Program-made: the position numbers and the translations under genes
Source: Pseudomonas baltica
GTDB taxonomy: Bacteria > Pseudomonadota > Gammaproteobacteria > Pseudomonadales > Pseudomonadaceae
Assembly (NCBI RefSeq): GCF_014235765.1
Contig: NZ_JACMYH010000002.1
Span: 372,001 to 436,000, forward strand
DNA length: 64,000 nt
Direction of reading: 5' to 3'
Notes under the pieces: generated by a model
What the model was told of the DNA's origin: nothing
What the model saw: only the letters and a program-made list of their open reading frames with translations
Database searches by the model: none
In this document: in pieces, positions 9,002 through 16,614 of the stretch
How positions within the stretch are numbered: the first letter of the stretch is position 1
Layout: each line of letters opens with the position of its first letter

Positions 9002-9304
9002 CCGCGCCGAGGCCGGACGCGGCTCGCGCCGCTGCTACAGGGGATCGCAGCGTCAATGTTGCACGCGGTGTGCCAAACAAACCGCGTTGCACACTGAGGC
9101 GACTTGCACCATCCCTGTAGCAGCGGCGCATGCGGTATATCAGGCAAACCGCATTGCACACAGACGCGGCTTGCACCATCCCTGTAGCAGCGGCGCGAGC
9201 CGCGTCGGCGGCGCATGCGGTGTATCAGACAATCCGCGTCGAGGCCGGACGCGGCTTGCGCCGCTGCTACAGGGGATCGCAGCGTCAATGTTGCACGCGG
9301 TGTA
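9002..9304. repeat. REP cluster with a duplicated 71-bp module
   Basis: This fills most of the 396-bp gap between gcd and the convergent GreA/B-like gene. Four Pseudomonas REP-like units are visible: two in minus orientation near 9015-9043 and 9247-9275, and two in plus orientation near 9113-9130 and 9179-9208 (core GTAGCAGCGGCGC). The segment 9002-9072 recurs at 9234-9304 with only two differences, 232 bp apart. The shared flanks show that more than the palindrome was copied. Likely roles are transcript end protection or termination between convergent genes. Confidence 0.8.
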
Positions 9305-9355
9305 CCAGGCAAGCCGCGTCAACGGTTCACGCGGTGTGTCTACTTGCGCCGGGCG

Positions 9356-9820
9356 TCAAATCACCTGGGCAATGACCTGAACATTGCCCGCCATGCTGAC
9401 TTCGTCATCCACGCTCTTGCCCAACAGGCTTTGCCCCAATGGCGAGCGCGGGGTGATGACCATGACCGTGCAGCCTTCGAAATCCAGCTTCAACCCCGCC
9501 GCATCGGGCCCCAGGAAAAACCACTGGCGCACACCGCTTTCAGAATCCAGCGCCACCAGTGCGCCCAGTTCGATCCCTGCCTGAAGATCACGCAACTGCA
9601 GTGCACGGAATTTCGCCAGCCCGTGGCGAATCTCTTCCATGCGCCGCGCTTGCCCGGTGGCCAGGTAGGACGCCTCCAACCCGAGCGTGTCGTACTTGTT
9701 CTCGGCCACGTTCTCTTCATGGGTGGCGGTTTCATAGGCCGTCTGCGCGGCACGCTGAGCCACGTCCAGATCAACGGTCAGGCGTTCGATGATGGCTTGC
9801 AACAGGGCAGGTTTGTTCAT
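9356..9820 (-). CDS. GreA/GreB-family transcript cleavage factor-like protein
   Basis: The 154-residue protein has an N-terminal helical coiled coil (about residues 1-75) and a C-terminal FKBP-like domain ending in the Gre signature ITPRSPLGQSLLGK. This is the layout of factors that enter the RNA polymerase secondary channel. It is distinct from the canonical greB found at 38450. The acidic tip residues that activate cleavage are not obvious, so it may modulate polymerase in another way. It is divergent from earP and convergent with gcd across the REP cluster. The start codon is a clear ATG. Confidence 0.8.
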   Translation of the reverse strand: MNKPALLQAIIERLTVDLDVAQRAAQTAYETATHEENVAENKYDTLGLEASYLATGQARRMEEIRHGLAKFRALQLRDLQAGIELGALVALDSESGVRQWFFLGPDAAGLKLDFEGCTVMVITPRSPLGQSLLGKSVDDEVSMAGNVQVIAQVI

Positions 9821-9942
9821 GGTTGGACTGACGGTGGGAACGAGCGGGCAATTGTCGCACGAACCGCCTTTAGTGCTTCTGTGCGCGGACGTTTATGCGG
9901 ACAATAGCCGGCTTTGTGTAAACGTTTTCGTTGGAGTCAGCC

Positions 9943-11085
9943 ATGAAGGCCACCTGGGACATTTTCTGCACGGTCGTGGACAACTACGGCGACATCGGCA
10001 TCACCTGGCGCCTGGCCCGCCAACTGCAGGTCGAACACGGTATGCAGGTGCGCCTGTGGGTCGACGACTTGGTGCCATTCGCCCGTCTGTGGCCTGCCGC
10101 CAGCGCCGAACAGCCGCAGCAGTGGCACGACGGCGTGGAAGTCCGCCATTGGCGCGGCGAATGGCAGGCCACCGAGGTTTCCGATGTGGTGGTAGGTGCC
10201 TTCGCCTGCAAGCTGCCGCCTGAATACGTCGACGCCATGGCAGCGCGCAGCCGGTCCCCGTTGTGGTTGAACCTTGATTACCTCAGCGCCGAAACCTGGG
10301 TCGATGGCTGCCATGGTCTGCCGTCGCCGCAGCCGGGCGGGCTGCGCAAGTTCTTCTTCTTTCCCGGCTTCACCACCGGTACCGGAGGTTTGCTGCGCGA
10401 AGCCTGCCTGGTCGAGCACCGCGAGGCCTTCGAAGCCGATCCCGCAGCGCGACAGACGTTTCTGGCCGGGCTGGGCGTCGAGCCCGAGCCCGATGCCCGC
10501 CTGGTGTCGTTGTTCGCCTATGAGCACAGCGGGCTGGGGTCGTGGCTGGATGCCCTGGCCGATGACACGCGCAGCAACCACCTGCTGGTCCCCGAAGGCC
10601 GAGTGCTGGCCGACGTGCGCCAATGGTTGGGCGAGGCATCGCTGGACGTCGGCAGCCAGGTACAACGGGGCAGCCTGAAGGTGCAGGTGCTGCCGTTCGT
10701 CCGTCAGAGCGAGTACGACCGGCTGCTGTGGTGCTGCGATTTCAATGCCGTGCGCGGTGAGGACTCGTTCGTTCGCGCCCAGTGGGCGGCCGCACCGATG
10801 GTCTGGCATATCTACGTCCAGGAGGAATACGCGCACTGGGAAAAACTCGAGGCGTTTCTCGATCGCTACGGCCAGGGCCTCTCGCCCGCAGCCTACGCCG
10901 CGTTGCGCGGGCTGTGGCGGGCCTGGAACCAGAGCGTGGAGGGCGCCGACATCGGCCCGGCATGGCGCGAGGCCATTCGGCACTGGCCGGAACTGGTCGC
11001 GCACGCACGGCAATGGTGCGTCACACAGGCCGCTCAGCCTGATCTTGCAACGACGCTGGTGCAGTTTTACCGAAATTGGCTATGA
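9943..11085 (+). CDS. earP: EF-P arginine rhamnosyltransferase EarP
   Basis: The 380-residue GT-B fold protein transfers rhamnose from dTDP-rhamnose to Arg32 of elongation factor P. The N-terminus contains the family stretch DNYGDIGITWRLARQL, with Asp13 and Asp17. Glu273 lies in RGEDSFVRAQWA. These three positions match the residues reported as essential in the P. putida enzyme. I chose the ATG at 9943 over a TTG at 9931 because GGAG sits at the right distance. It lies 49 bp upstream of efp, the gene for its only known substrate, and an operon is likely. Confidence 0.95.
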   Translation: MKATWDIFCTVVDNYGDIGITWRLARQLQVEHGMQVRLWVDDLVPFARLWPAASAEQPQQWHDGVEVRHWRGEWQATEVSDVVVGAFACKLPPEYVDAMAARSRSPLWLNLDYLSAETWVDGCHGLPSPQPGGLRKFFFFPGFTTGTGGLLREACLVEHREAFEADPAARQTFLAGLGVEPEPDARLVSLFAYEHSGLGSWLDALADDTRSNHLLVPEGRVLADVRQWLGEASLDVGSQVQRGSLKVQVLPFVRQSEYDRLLWCCDFNAVRGEDSFVRAQWAAAPMVWHIYVQEEYAHWEKLEAFLDRYGQGLSPAAYAALRGLWRAWNQSVEGADIGPAWREAIRHWPELVAHARQWCVTQAAQPDLATTLVQFYRNWL

Positions 11086-11134
11086 TACGCGGCCTAGATT
11101 TTTGTAAATCACCATCCAAATTCGGATATTCGTA

Positions 11135-11704
11135 ATGAAAACTGGTAAAGAACTGAAACCCGGTACCGTGATCCGTATCGACAACGACCCTTGGTTGGTT
11201 CAGAAAGCTGAATTCACCAAGTCGGGCCGTAACAGCGCGATCATGAAGACCAAGCTGAAGAACCTGCTGACCGGCTACAAGACCGAAACCGTCTACAGTG
11301 CCGACGACAAGCTGGACGACGTGATCCTGGACCGCAAGGAAGCGACCCTGTCGTTCATCAGCGGTGACAGCTACACGTTCATGGATACCACCGACTACAC
11401 CATGTACGAACTGAACGCCGAAGACATCGAGGCCGTTCTGCCGTTCGTCGAAGAAGGCATGACCGACGTCTGCGAAGCCGTGTTCTTCGAAGAGCGTCTG
11501 GTCAGCGTCGAGCTGCCGACCACCATCGTGCGCCAGGTCGACTACACCGAAGGTTCCGCTCGCGGCGACACTTCGGGCAAGGTGATGAAGCCTGCCAAAC
11601 TGAAGAACGGTACCGAGCTGAGCGTTGCGGACTTCATCGAGATCGGCGACATGATCGAGATCGACACCCGTGAAGGCGGTTCGTACAAAGGTCGCGCCAA
11701 GTAA
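11135..11704 (+). CDS. efp: Translation elongation factor P
   Basis: The 189-residue protein has the three beta-barrel domains of EF-P, which rescues ribosomes stalled on consecutive prolines. The tip loop reads KSGRNSA with arginine at position 32, the residue glycosylated by EarP, instead of the lysine modified by EpmA in enterobacteria. A -10-like TATGAT overlaps the earP stop, so a dedicated promoter inside the operon is possible. A strong intrinsic terminator follows the stop codon. Confidence 0.97.
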   Translation: MKTGKELKPGTVIRIDNDPWLVQKAEFTKSGRNSAIMKTKLKNLLTGYKTETVYSADDKLDDVILDRKEATLSFISGDSYTFMDTTDYTMYELNAEDIEAVLPFVEEGMTDVCEAVFFEERLVSVELPTTIVRQVDYTEGSARGDTSGKVMKPAKLKNGTELSVADFIEIGDMIEIDTREGGSYKGRAK

Positions 11705-11730
11705 GCTTCCGGCCTGCTTGACTGCGATGC

Positions 11731-11759
11731 AAAAACCCGACCTGGAGTCGGGTTTTTTT
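11731..11759 (+). terminator. Rho-independent terminator of efp
   Basis: A stem of about 11 bp (AAAAACCCGAC paired with GTCGGGTTTTT) with a 5-base loop ends in a seven-T run, 26 bp after the efp stop. Confidence 0.9.
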
Positions 11760-11781
11760 ATGCCCAATCACCGCCTATTCC

Positions 11782-11869
11782 GTAGGAGCGGTCATCGGCC
11801 GCGAAAAATTCACCGCGGTATACCTGTCACACCGCGGTGCTCTTTTCGCGGCCACTGGCCGCTCCTACA
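11782..11869. repeat. Inverted pair of REP-like elements (BIME)
   Basis: Two REP-like arms face each other: GTAGGAGCGG at 11782-11791 and CCGCTCCTAC at 11860-11869. Each is followed inward by CGGCCGCGAAAA-like sequence, with a second inner dyad around CACCGCGGT. The family differs from the GTAGCAGCGGCGC elements near gcd. It lies between the efp terminator and the end of the convergent dehydratase gene. Confidence 0.75.
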
Positions 11870-11888
11870 GGCCGGTGGGGCGGGGGGG

Positions 11889-13628
11889 TCAATGCGAATG
11901 CCTGGGCACCTCGGCGCCTCGACAGCCGACCAGGAAATCGAAATCACAGCCCTGGTCTGCCTGCATCACGTGGTCGATGTACAGCTGCCGATAGCCGCCC
12001 ACCAGCAACGATTGCGCCGGTGCCTGCCAATCGGCCAGGCGGCCCTGCAGCTCGCTGTCGGAGATGTCCAGGTGCAACCGCCCGCTGGCGCAGTCCAGCT
12101 CGATGAAATCACCCTCGCGAACCACTGCCAGCGGGCCCCCGGCGGCGGCTTCAGGCGCTACGTGCAGCACCACCGTGCCGTAGGCCGTGCCGCTCATGCG
12201 CGCATCCGAAATGCGCACCATGTCGGTCACTCCCTGCGCGAGCAGTTTGGCCGGCAGGCCCATGTTGCCGACCTCGGCCATGCCTGGATAACCCTTGGGT
12301 CCACAGTTCTTCATGACCAGGATGGAGCTGGCGTCCACGTCCAGGTCCGGATCGTTGATGCGTGCCTTGTACATGTCGAAGTTTTCGAACACCACTGCGC
12401 GGCCGCGATGGGTCATCAGCGCCGGGGTCGCGGCCGAGGGCTTGAGCACTGCCCCCAGCGGCGCCAGGTTACCGCGTAACACGCAGATTCCGCCGTCGGC
12501 CACCAATGGGTTGTCGATAGCGCGGATCACCTCGTCCTCGCCATAGATCGGCGAATTCTGCACGTTCTGCCACAGTGACTGACCGTTGACCGTCAAAGCA
12601 TCTGGATGAGGAATCAGGCCGTTTTCACCCAGGCGTCGCAGCACGGCTGGCAGGCCGCCGGCATAGTAGAACTCTTCCATCAGGAAGCGCCCGGAGGGCT
12701 GCAGGTCCACCAGGGTCGGCGTGCCACGGCCGATCCGGGTCCAGTCGTCGAGCTCCAGCTCGACGCCGATACGCCCGGCAATCGCCTTGAGATGGATCAC
12801 CGCATTGGTCGATCCGCCAATGGCCGCATTCACCCGGATGGCGTTCTCGAACGCCTCTTTAGTCAGAATCTTGGACAGGCGCAAGTCTTCGCGGACCATC
12901 GCCACCGCCCGCATGCCGGACATGTGCGCCAGCACGTAGCGGCGCGAATCCACCGCCGGAATGGCCGCATTGTGCGGCAGCGAGGTGCCCAGTGCTTCGG
13001 CCATGCAGGCCATGGTGGAGGCCGTGCCCATGGTGTTGCAGGTACCGGCCGAGCGCGACATGCCGGCTTCGGCGGAGAGAAATTCGTCCAGGCTGATCTG
13101 GCCGGCCTTGTACGACTCATGCATCTGCCAGACGATGGTGCCGGCACCGATGTCGCGGCCCTTGTGCTTGCCGTTGAGCATCGGCCCGCCCGTGACCACG
13201 ATGGCCGGTACGTCGCAGCTCGCCGCGCCCATCAGCAGGGCAGGGGTGGTCTTGTCGCAGCCGGTGAGCAGCACCACGCCGTCGATCGGGTTGCCGCGAA
13301 TGGCTTCCTCGACGTCCATGCTCGCCAGGTTGCGGGTCAGCATCGCCGTGGGCCGCAGGTTGGACTCGCCATTGGAGAACACCGGGAATTCCACCGGAAA
13401 ACCACCGGCTTCGATCACGCCCCGCTTGACGTGTTCGGCGATGGTACGGAAGTGGGCGTTGCACGGCGTCAGCTCGGACCAGGTGTTGCAGATGCCGATG
13501 ATCGGCTTGCCGTTGAACTGGTGGTCGGCGATGCCTTGGTTCTTCATCCAGCTGCGGTACATGAAGCCGTTCTTGTCTGCCGTACCGAACCATTGGGCCG
13601 AGCGCAGGGGCGTTTTGTTATCAGGCAT
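11889..13628 (-). CDS. IlvD/Edd-family sugar-acid dehydratase (L-arabinonate/D-xylonate type)
   Basis: The 579-residue protein belongs to the IlvD/Edd family of iron-sulfur dehydratases, which convert aldonates to 2-keto-3-deoxy acids. Cys56 (TPCN), Cys124 (TGCDKTTPA) and Cys197 (AGTCNT) are the expected cluster ligands, at the spacing of the [2Fe-2S] pentonate dehydratases. The EFYYAGG motif also points to a pentonate or related sugar acid rather than to branched-chain amino acid synthesis. It is divergent from an MFS transporter and an AraD1-type gene, which supports a catabolic role. A GGGAG box precedes the ATG. The exact substrate is unknown. Confidence 0.85.
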   Translation of the reverse strand: MPDNKTPLRSAQWFGTADKNGFMYRSWMKNQGIADHQFNGKPIIGICNTWSELTPCNAHFRTIAEHVKRGVIEAGGFPVEFPVFSNGESNLRPTAMLTRNLASMDVEEAIRGNPIDGVVLLTGCDKTTPALLMGAASCDVPAIVVTGGPMLNGKHKGRDIGAGTIVWQMHESYKAGQISLDEFLSAEAGMSRSAGTCNTMGTASTMACMAEALGTSLPHNAAIPAVDSRRYVLAHMSGMRAVAMVREDLRLSKILTKEAFENAIRVNAAIGGSTNAVIHLKAIAGRIGVELELDDWTRIGRGTPTLVDLQPSGRFLMEEFYYAGGLPAVLRRLGENGLIPHPDALTVNGQSLWQNVQNSPIYGEDEVIRAIDNPLVADGGICVLRGNLAPLGAVLKPSAATPALMTHRGRAVVFENFDMYKARINDPDLDVDASSILVMKNCGPKGYPGMAEVGNMGLPAKLLAQGVTDMVRISDARMSGTAYGTVVLHVAPEAAAGGPLAVVREGDFIELDCASGRLHLDISDSELQGRLADWQAPAQSLLVGGYRQLYIDHVMQADQGCDFDFLVGCRGAEVPRHSH

Positions 13629-13714
13629 GGTGGCTCCCTTATTGTAAGACTTGTTTTTGTGTATGCCCTAAAAATAGGCCATTGAAACGACGATTGGAAG
13701 AGCTTGTGCAGTAA

Positions 13715-13727
13715 ATAGTAATACTAT
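13715..13727. promoter_or_regulatory. FadR/GntR-type operator in the divergent promoter
   Basis: The perfect palindrome ATAGTAATACTAT lies between the divergent dehydratase and transporter genes. Its core TAGTAATACTA fits the TNGTNNNACNA consensus of FadR-subfamily GntR regulators, which often control sugar-acid catabolism. The surrounding sequence is AT-rich and promoter-like. Confidence 0.55.
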
Positions 13728-13834
13728 AAAGTCGATTTCAATGAGGGCTGCAGGTTTCAGCGAGACACCGGCGAGTGTCCGTACAGCCGTCGCACGTCAA
13801 CGACCATAAGAACAAGAAAGTGGAGATCAATCCC

Positions 13835-15145
13835 ATGAGCCAGGAATTGGGGCTTATACGCCGCATCACCTTCAAATTGATTCCGTTCCTGATTCTGCTG
13901 TACCTGATCGCCTACGTGGATCGCTCCGCAGTGGGCTTCGCCAAGCTGCACATGGGCGCAGACGTGGGCATCGGCGATGCGGCCTACGGCCTGGGTGCCG
14001 GCTTGTTCTTCATCGGCTACTTCCTCCTGGAAATTCCCAGCAACCTGATGCTCGAACGCTTCGGCGCACGCCGCTGGTTCGCGCGCATCATGATCACCTG
14101 GGGCGCCATCACCATCGGCATGGCCTTCGTGCAGGGGCCGCACAGCTTCTATGTCATGCGCTTTCTGCTGGGCGCTGCCGAAGCGGGCTTCTTCCCCGGC
14201 GTGCTGTACTACATCACGCAGTGGTTTCCGGTCCGTCATCGCGGCAAGATCCTCGGCCTGTTCATCCTGTCCCAGCCCATCGCCATGATGATCACCGGGC
14301 CAGTGTCCGGTGCCCTGCTGGGCATGGACGGCGTACAGGGCCTGCATGGCTGGCAGTGGCTGTTCATCGTCATCGGTACCCCGGCCATCCTGCTCACCTG
14401 GCCGGTGCTGCGCTGGCTGCCCGACGGCCCGCAGCAGGTCAAATGGATGAACCAGGAGGAAAAGAACTGGCTGGCCGACGAACTCGAGAAGGACCTGCAG
14501 GCCTATGGGCAGACCCGGCATGGCAACCCACTGCACGCGCTCAAGGATTTTCGCGTGTTGCTGCTGGCGTTGTTCTACCTGCCGGTCACCTTGAGCATCT
14601 ATGGCCTGGGCCTGTGGTTGCCGACCCTGATCAAACAGTTCGGTGGCAGTGACCTGACCACCGGTTTCGTGTCGTCGGTGCCTTATGTATTCGGCATCGT
14701 CGGTCTGTTGCTCATCCCGCGCAGTTCCGATCGCCTCAACGACCGCTACGGTCACCTGGCCGTGCTGTACGTGCTGGGCGCTGTCGGCCTGTTTCTCAGC
14801 GCCTGGCTGAGTGTGCCGGCGGCGCAGCTGGCGGCTTTGTGCCTGGTCGCGTTCAGCCTGTTCTCCTGCACGGCGGTGTTCTGGACCCTGCCGGGCCGCT
14901 TCTTCGCCGGTGCCAGTGCGGCGGCGGGCATTGCCCTGATCAACTCGGTGGGCAACCTGGGCGGCTACATCGGGCCGTTCGTGATCGGCGCACTCAAGGA
15001 GTACACCGGCAACCTGGCCAGCGGCCTGTATTTTCTCAGCGGCGTGATGGTGTTCGGGCTACTGCTGACCGCAGTGGTCTACCAGCTCCTGGAGCGCCGC
15101 CACGTGTTGCCGGCCGATGCGTTCGCCGCCAGCGCCCGTACCTGA
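13835..15145 (+). CDS. MFS transporter, anion:cation symporter (ACS) family
   Basis: The 436-residue protein has twelve predicted hydrophobic helices and the VDRSAVGFAKLHM segment in helix 1 that is typical of the ACS family (GudP, phthalate and hexuronate carriers). These import organic anions with protons across the inner membrane. I chose the ATG at 13835 because GGAG lies about nine bases upstream. The 20-residue extension to 13775 is not hydrophobic or conserved-looking. It probably imports the sugar acid processed by the divergent dehydratase, and the AraD1 gene follows 21 bp later. Confidence 0.9.
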   Translation: MSQELGLIRRITFKLIPFLILLYLIAYVDRSAVGFAKLHMGADVGIGDAAYGLGAGLFFIGYFLLEIPSNLMLERFGARRWFARIMITWGAITIGMAFVQGPHSFYVMRFLLGAAEAGFFPGVLYYITQWFPVRHRGKILGLFILSQPIAMMITGPVSGALLGMDGVQGLHGWQWLFIVIGTPAILLTWPVLRWLPDGPQQVKWMNQEEKNWLADELEKDLQAYGQTRHGNPLHALKDFRVLLLALFYLPVTLSIYGLGLWLPTLIKQFGGSDLTTGFVSSVPYVFGIVGLLLIPRSSDRLNDRYGHLAVLYVLGAVGLFLSAWLSVPAAQLAALCLVAFSLFSCTAVFWTLPGRFFAGASAAAGIALINSVGNLGGYIGPFVIGALKEYTGNLASGLYFLSGVMVFGLLLTAVVYQLLERRHVLPADAFAASART

Positions 15146-15166
15146 ATTCAGCAAGAGGAAGCGATC

Positions 15167-16156
15167 ATGCATCTGGTGCAATTCGAATTGAAAGACGGGC
15201 AACGTCGGGTGGGGTTGGTCGATGGCGACCGCGTGCACGAAGTGCGCGGCGCCCACAGTGTCCGCGAGCTGGCCATGAACGCCATTGCCGCAGGCCACGG
15301 CTTGGCCCAGGCGGTGGACGGGTGTGGCCTGGGTGAACAGCATGATTACGCGCAGCTGCTCGAACAGGGTCGCGTTCTCGCGCCTCTGGATCACCCCGAC
15401 CCGGCCCATATGCTGGTGACCGGCACCGGCCTGACCCACCTGGGCAGCGCCGCCACCCGCGACAAGATGCACCAGCAAAGCGGTGACGCCGCCGTTACCG
15501 ACAGCATGAAAGTGTTCCAGTGGGGCGTGGAGGGCGGCAAGCCTGCTGCAGGCCGGCCTGGCGTGCAGCCGGAGTGGTTCTACAAAGGCGATGGCAGCAT
15601 TGTCGTGCGGCCCGGCCAGGCATTCCCGGTGCCGCCGTTTGCCGAGGACGCCGGCGAAGAGCCCGAGCTGGGTGGGCTGTACGTGATCGGCCCGGATCGA
15701 CGGCCGTATCGCGTGGGGTTCGCCCTGGGCAATGAGTTCTCCGACCACGTGATGGAGCGCAAGAACTACCTTTACCTCGCCCATTCCAAGCTGCGCAGCT
15801 GCAGCTACGGCCCCGAGCTGCGCGTGGGTGAGCTGCCCGAGCACCTTGTCGGCACCAGCCGTATCCGCCGGGCTGGCGAGGTGATCTGGGAGAAGGAATT
15901 CCTCAGTGGCGAAGCGAACATGTGCCACAGCTTCGACAACCTCGAGTACCACCATTTCAAGTACGCGCAGTTTCTCAATCCTGGCGACGTGCATGTGCAT
16001 TTCTTCGGCACCGCCACGCTGTCGTTCGCCGACGGCGTCGTCACCCAGCTGGGTGACCAGTTCGAAATCAGCCTGCCCGCCTTCGGCGCGCCTTTGGTGA
16101 ACAGCGTCGGCCAGGCCGAGGCCGCTTTCGCACCGGGCAACGTGGGCATCCTGTAG
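15167..16156 (+). CDS. AraD1/GguC-type fumarylacetoacetate hydrolase-fold protein
   Basis: The 329-residue protein has the fumarylacetoacetase C-terminal fold and the features of the AraD1 (GguC-like) group, including GTGLTHLGSAATRDKMH and FALGNEFSDHVMERKNY. These proteins occur in pentose and sugar-acid operons and are thought to act on 2-keto-3-deoxy acids made by the IlvD-type dehydratase. The precise reaction is not settled. It is co-directional with the MFS gene (21-bp gap, AGAGGAA box). With the dehydratase it forms a plausible importer, dehydratase and lyase/hydrolase module, but a dehydrogenase step is missing locally. Confidence 0.85.
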   Translation: MHLVQFELKDGQRRVGLVDGDRVHEVRGAHSVRELAMNAIAAGHGLAQAVDGCGLGEQHDYAQLLEQGRVLAPLDHPDPAHMLVTGTGLTHLGSAATRDKMHQQSGDAAVTDSMKVFQWGVEGGKPAAGRPGVQPEWFYKGDGSIVVRPGQAFPVPPFAEDAGEEPELGGLYVIGPDRRPYRVGFALGNEFSDHVMERKNYLYLAHSKLRSCSYGPELRVGELPEHLVGTSRIRRAGEVIWEKEFLSGEANMCHSFDNLEYHHFKYAQFLNPGDVHVHFFGTATLSFADGVVTQLGDQFEISLPAFGAPLVNSVGQAEAAFAPGNVGIL

Positions 16157-16229
16157 CGCGTACTGGCGAGCAGGCCAGAGGCGCGCATCGCGGTTATCAT
16201 GGTCGGATATCACCCCCGGAGATCCGACC

Positions 16230-16511
16230 ATGAGCCTGCCTATCGCGCTGCAAACCTGCGACATGCTGCTGATCGACACCCTGCACGCCTTCGATTTTTC
16301 CTTCGACGAGGAGCACACCCTGCACATCCAGTGCATGGACGGTCGCGAACTCAAGCGCTGGCAGTTCACCCTGCAAGAACAGCAGGCCGCCCAGCCCGGC
16401 GCCGAACCGAACAGCTTCGTCATCAGCCAGGCCGGCGTCTCGCACCAGCTGACGTGCCTCAGTGCGTTCTCGGCCCGCGACGATGAAGATGAAGATGAAA
16501 CCCAGGCTTGA
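16230..16511 (+). CDS. Small conserved Pseudomonas-type protein (possibly DUF5629)
   Basis: The 93-residue acidic soluble protein shows alternating short strands (LLIDTLHAFDFSF, LHIQCMDGRELKRWQF) and a C-terminal acidic tail DDEDEDE. I recall a similar small family (DUF5629) in pseudomonads, but the assignment is from memory. No catalytic motif or signal peptide is seen. A GGAG box lies shortly before the ATG. It stands alone between the AraD1 gene and the lactonase gene. Confidence 0.6.
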   Translation: MSLPIALQTCDMLLIDTLHAFDFSFDEEHTLHIQCMDGRELKRWQFTLQEQQAAQPGAEPNSFVISQAGVSHQLTCLSAFSARDDEDEDETQA

Positions 16512-16517
16512 ACGCTG

Positions 16518-16533
16518 CGGTCTGTAGAGACCG
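16518..16533. terminator. Short hairpin after the small protein gene
   Basis: CGGTCT and AGACCG form a 6-bp stem with a GTAG loop just after the stop at 16511. There is no T-run, so this is at best a weak terminator or mRNA end-protecting structure. Confidence 0.3.
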
Positions 16534-16614
16534 ATCCACGTTTGCTCCTGCTGCCGCTACAACATTCGGTGCCACGAAAAATCGGCCACTCACAACAGGC
16601 TCGGAGAGACCTTC

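Noticed and set aside
8960..9355. A CRISPR-like array after gcd because of repeated sequence
   Set aside because: The repeats occur in both orientations, have unequal spacing and carry the REP palindrome. There are no constant-length spacers or cas genes.
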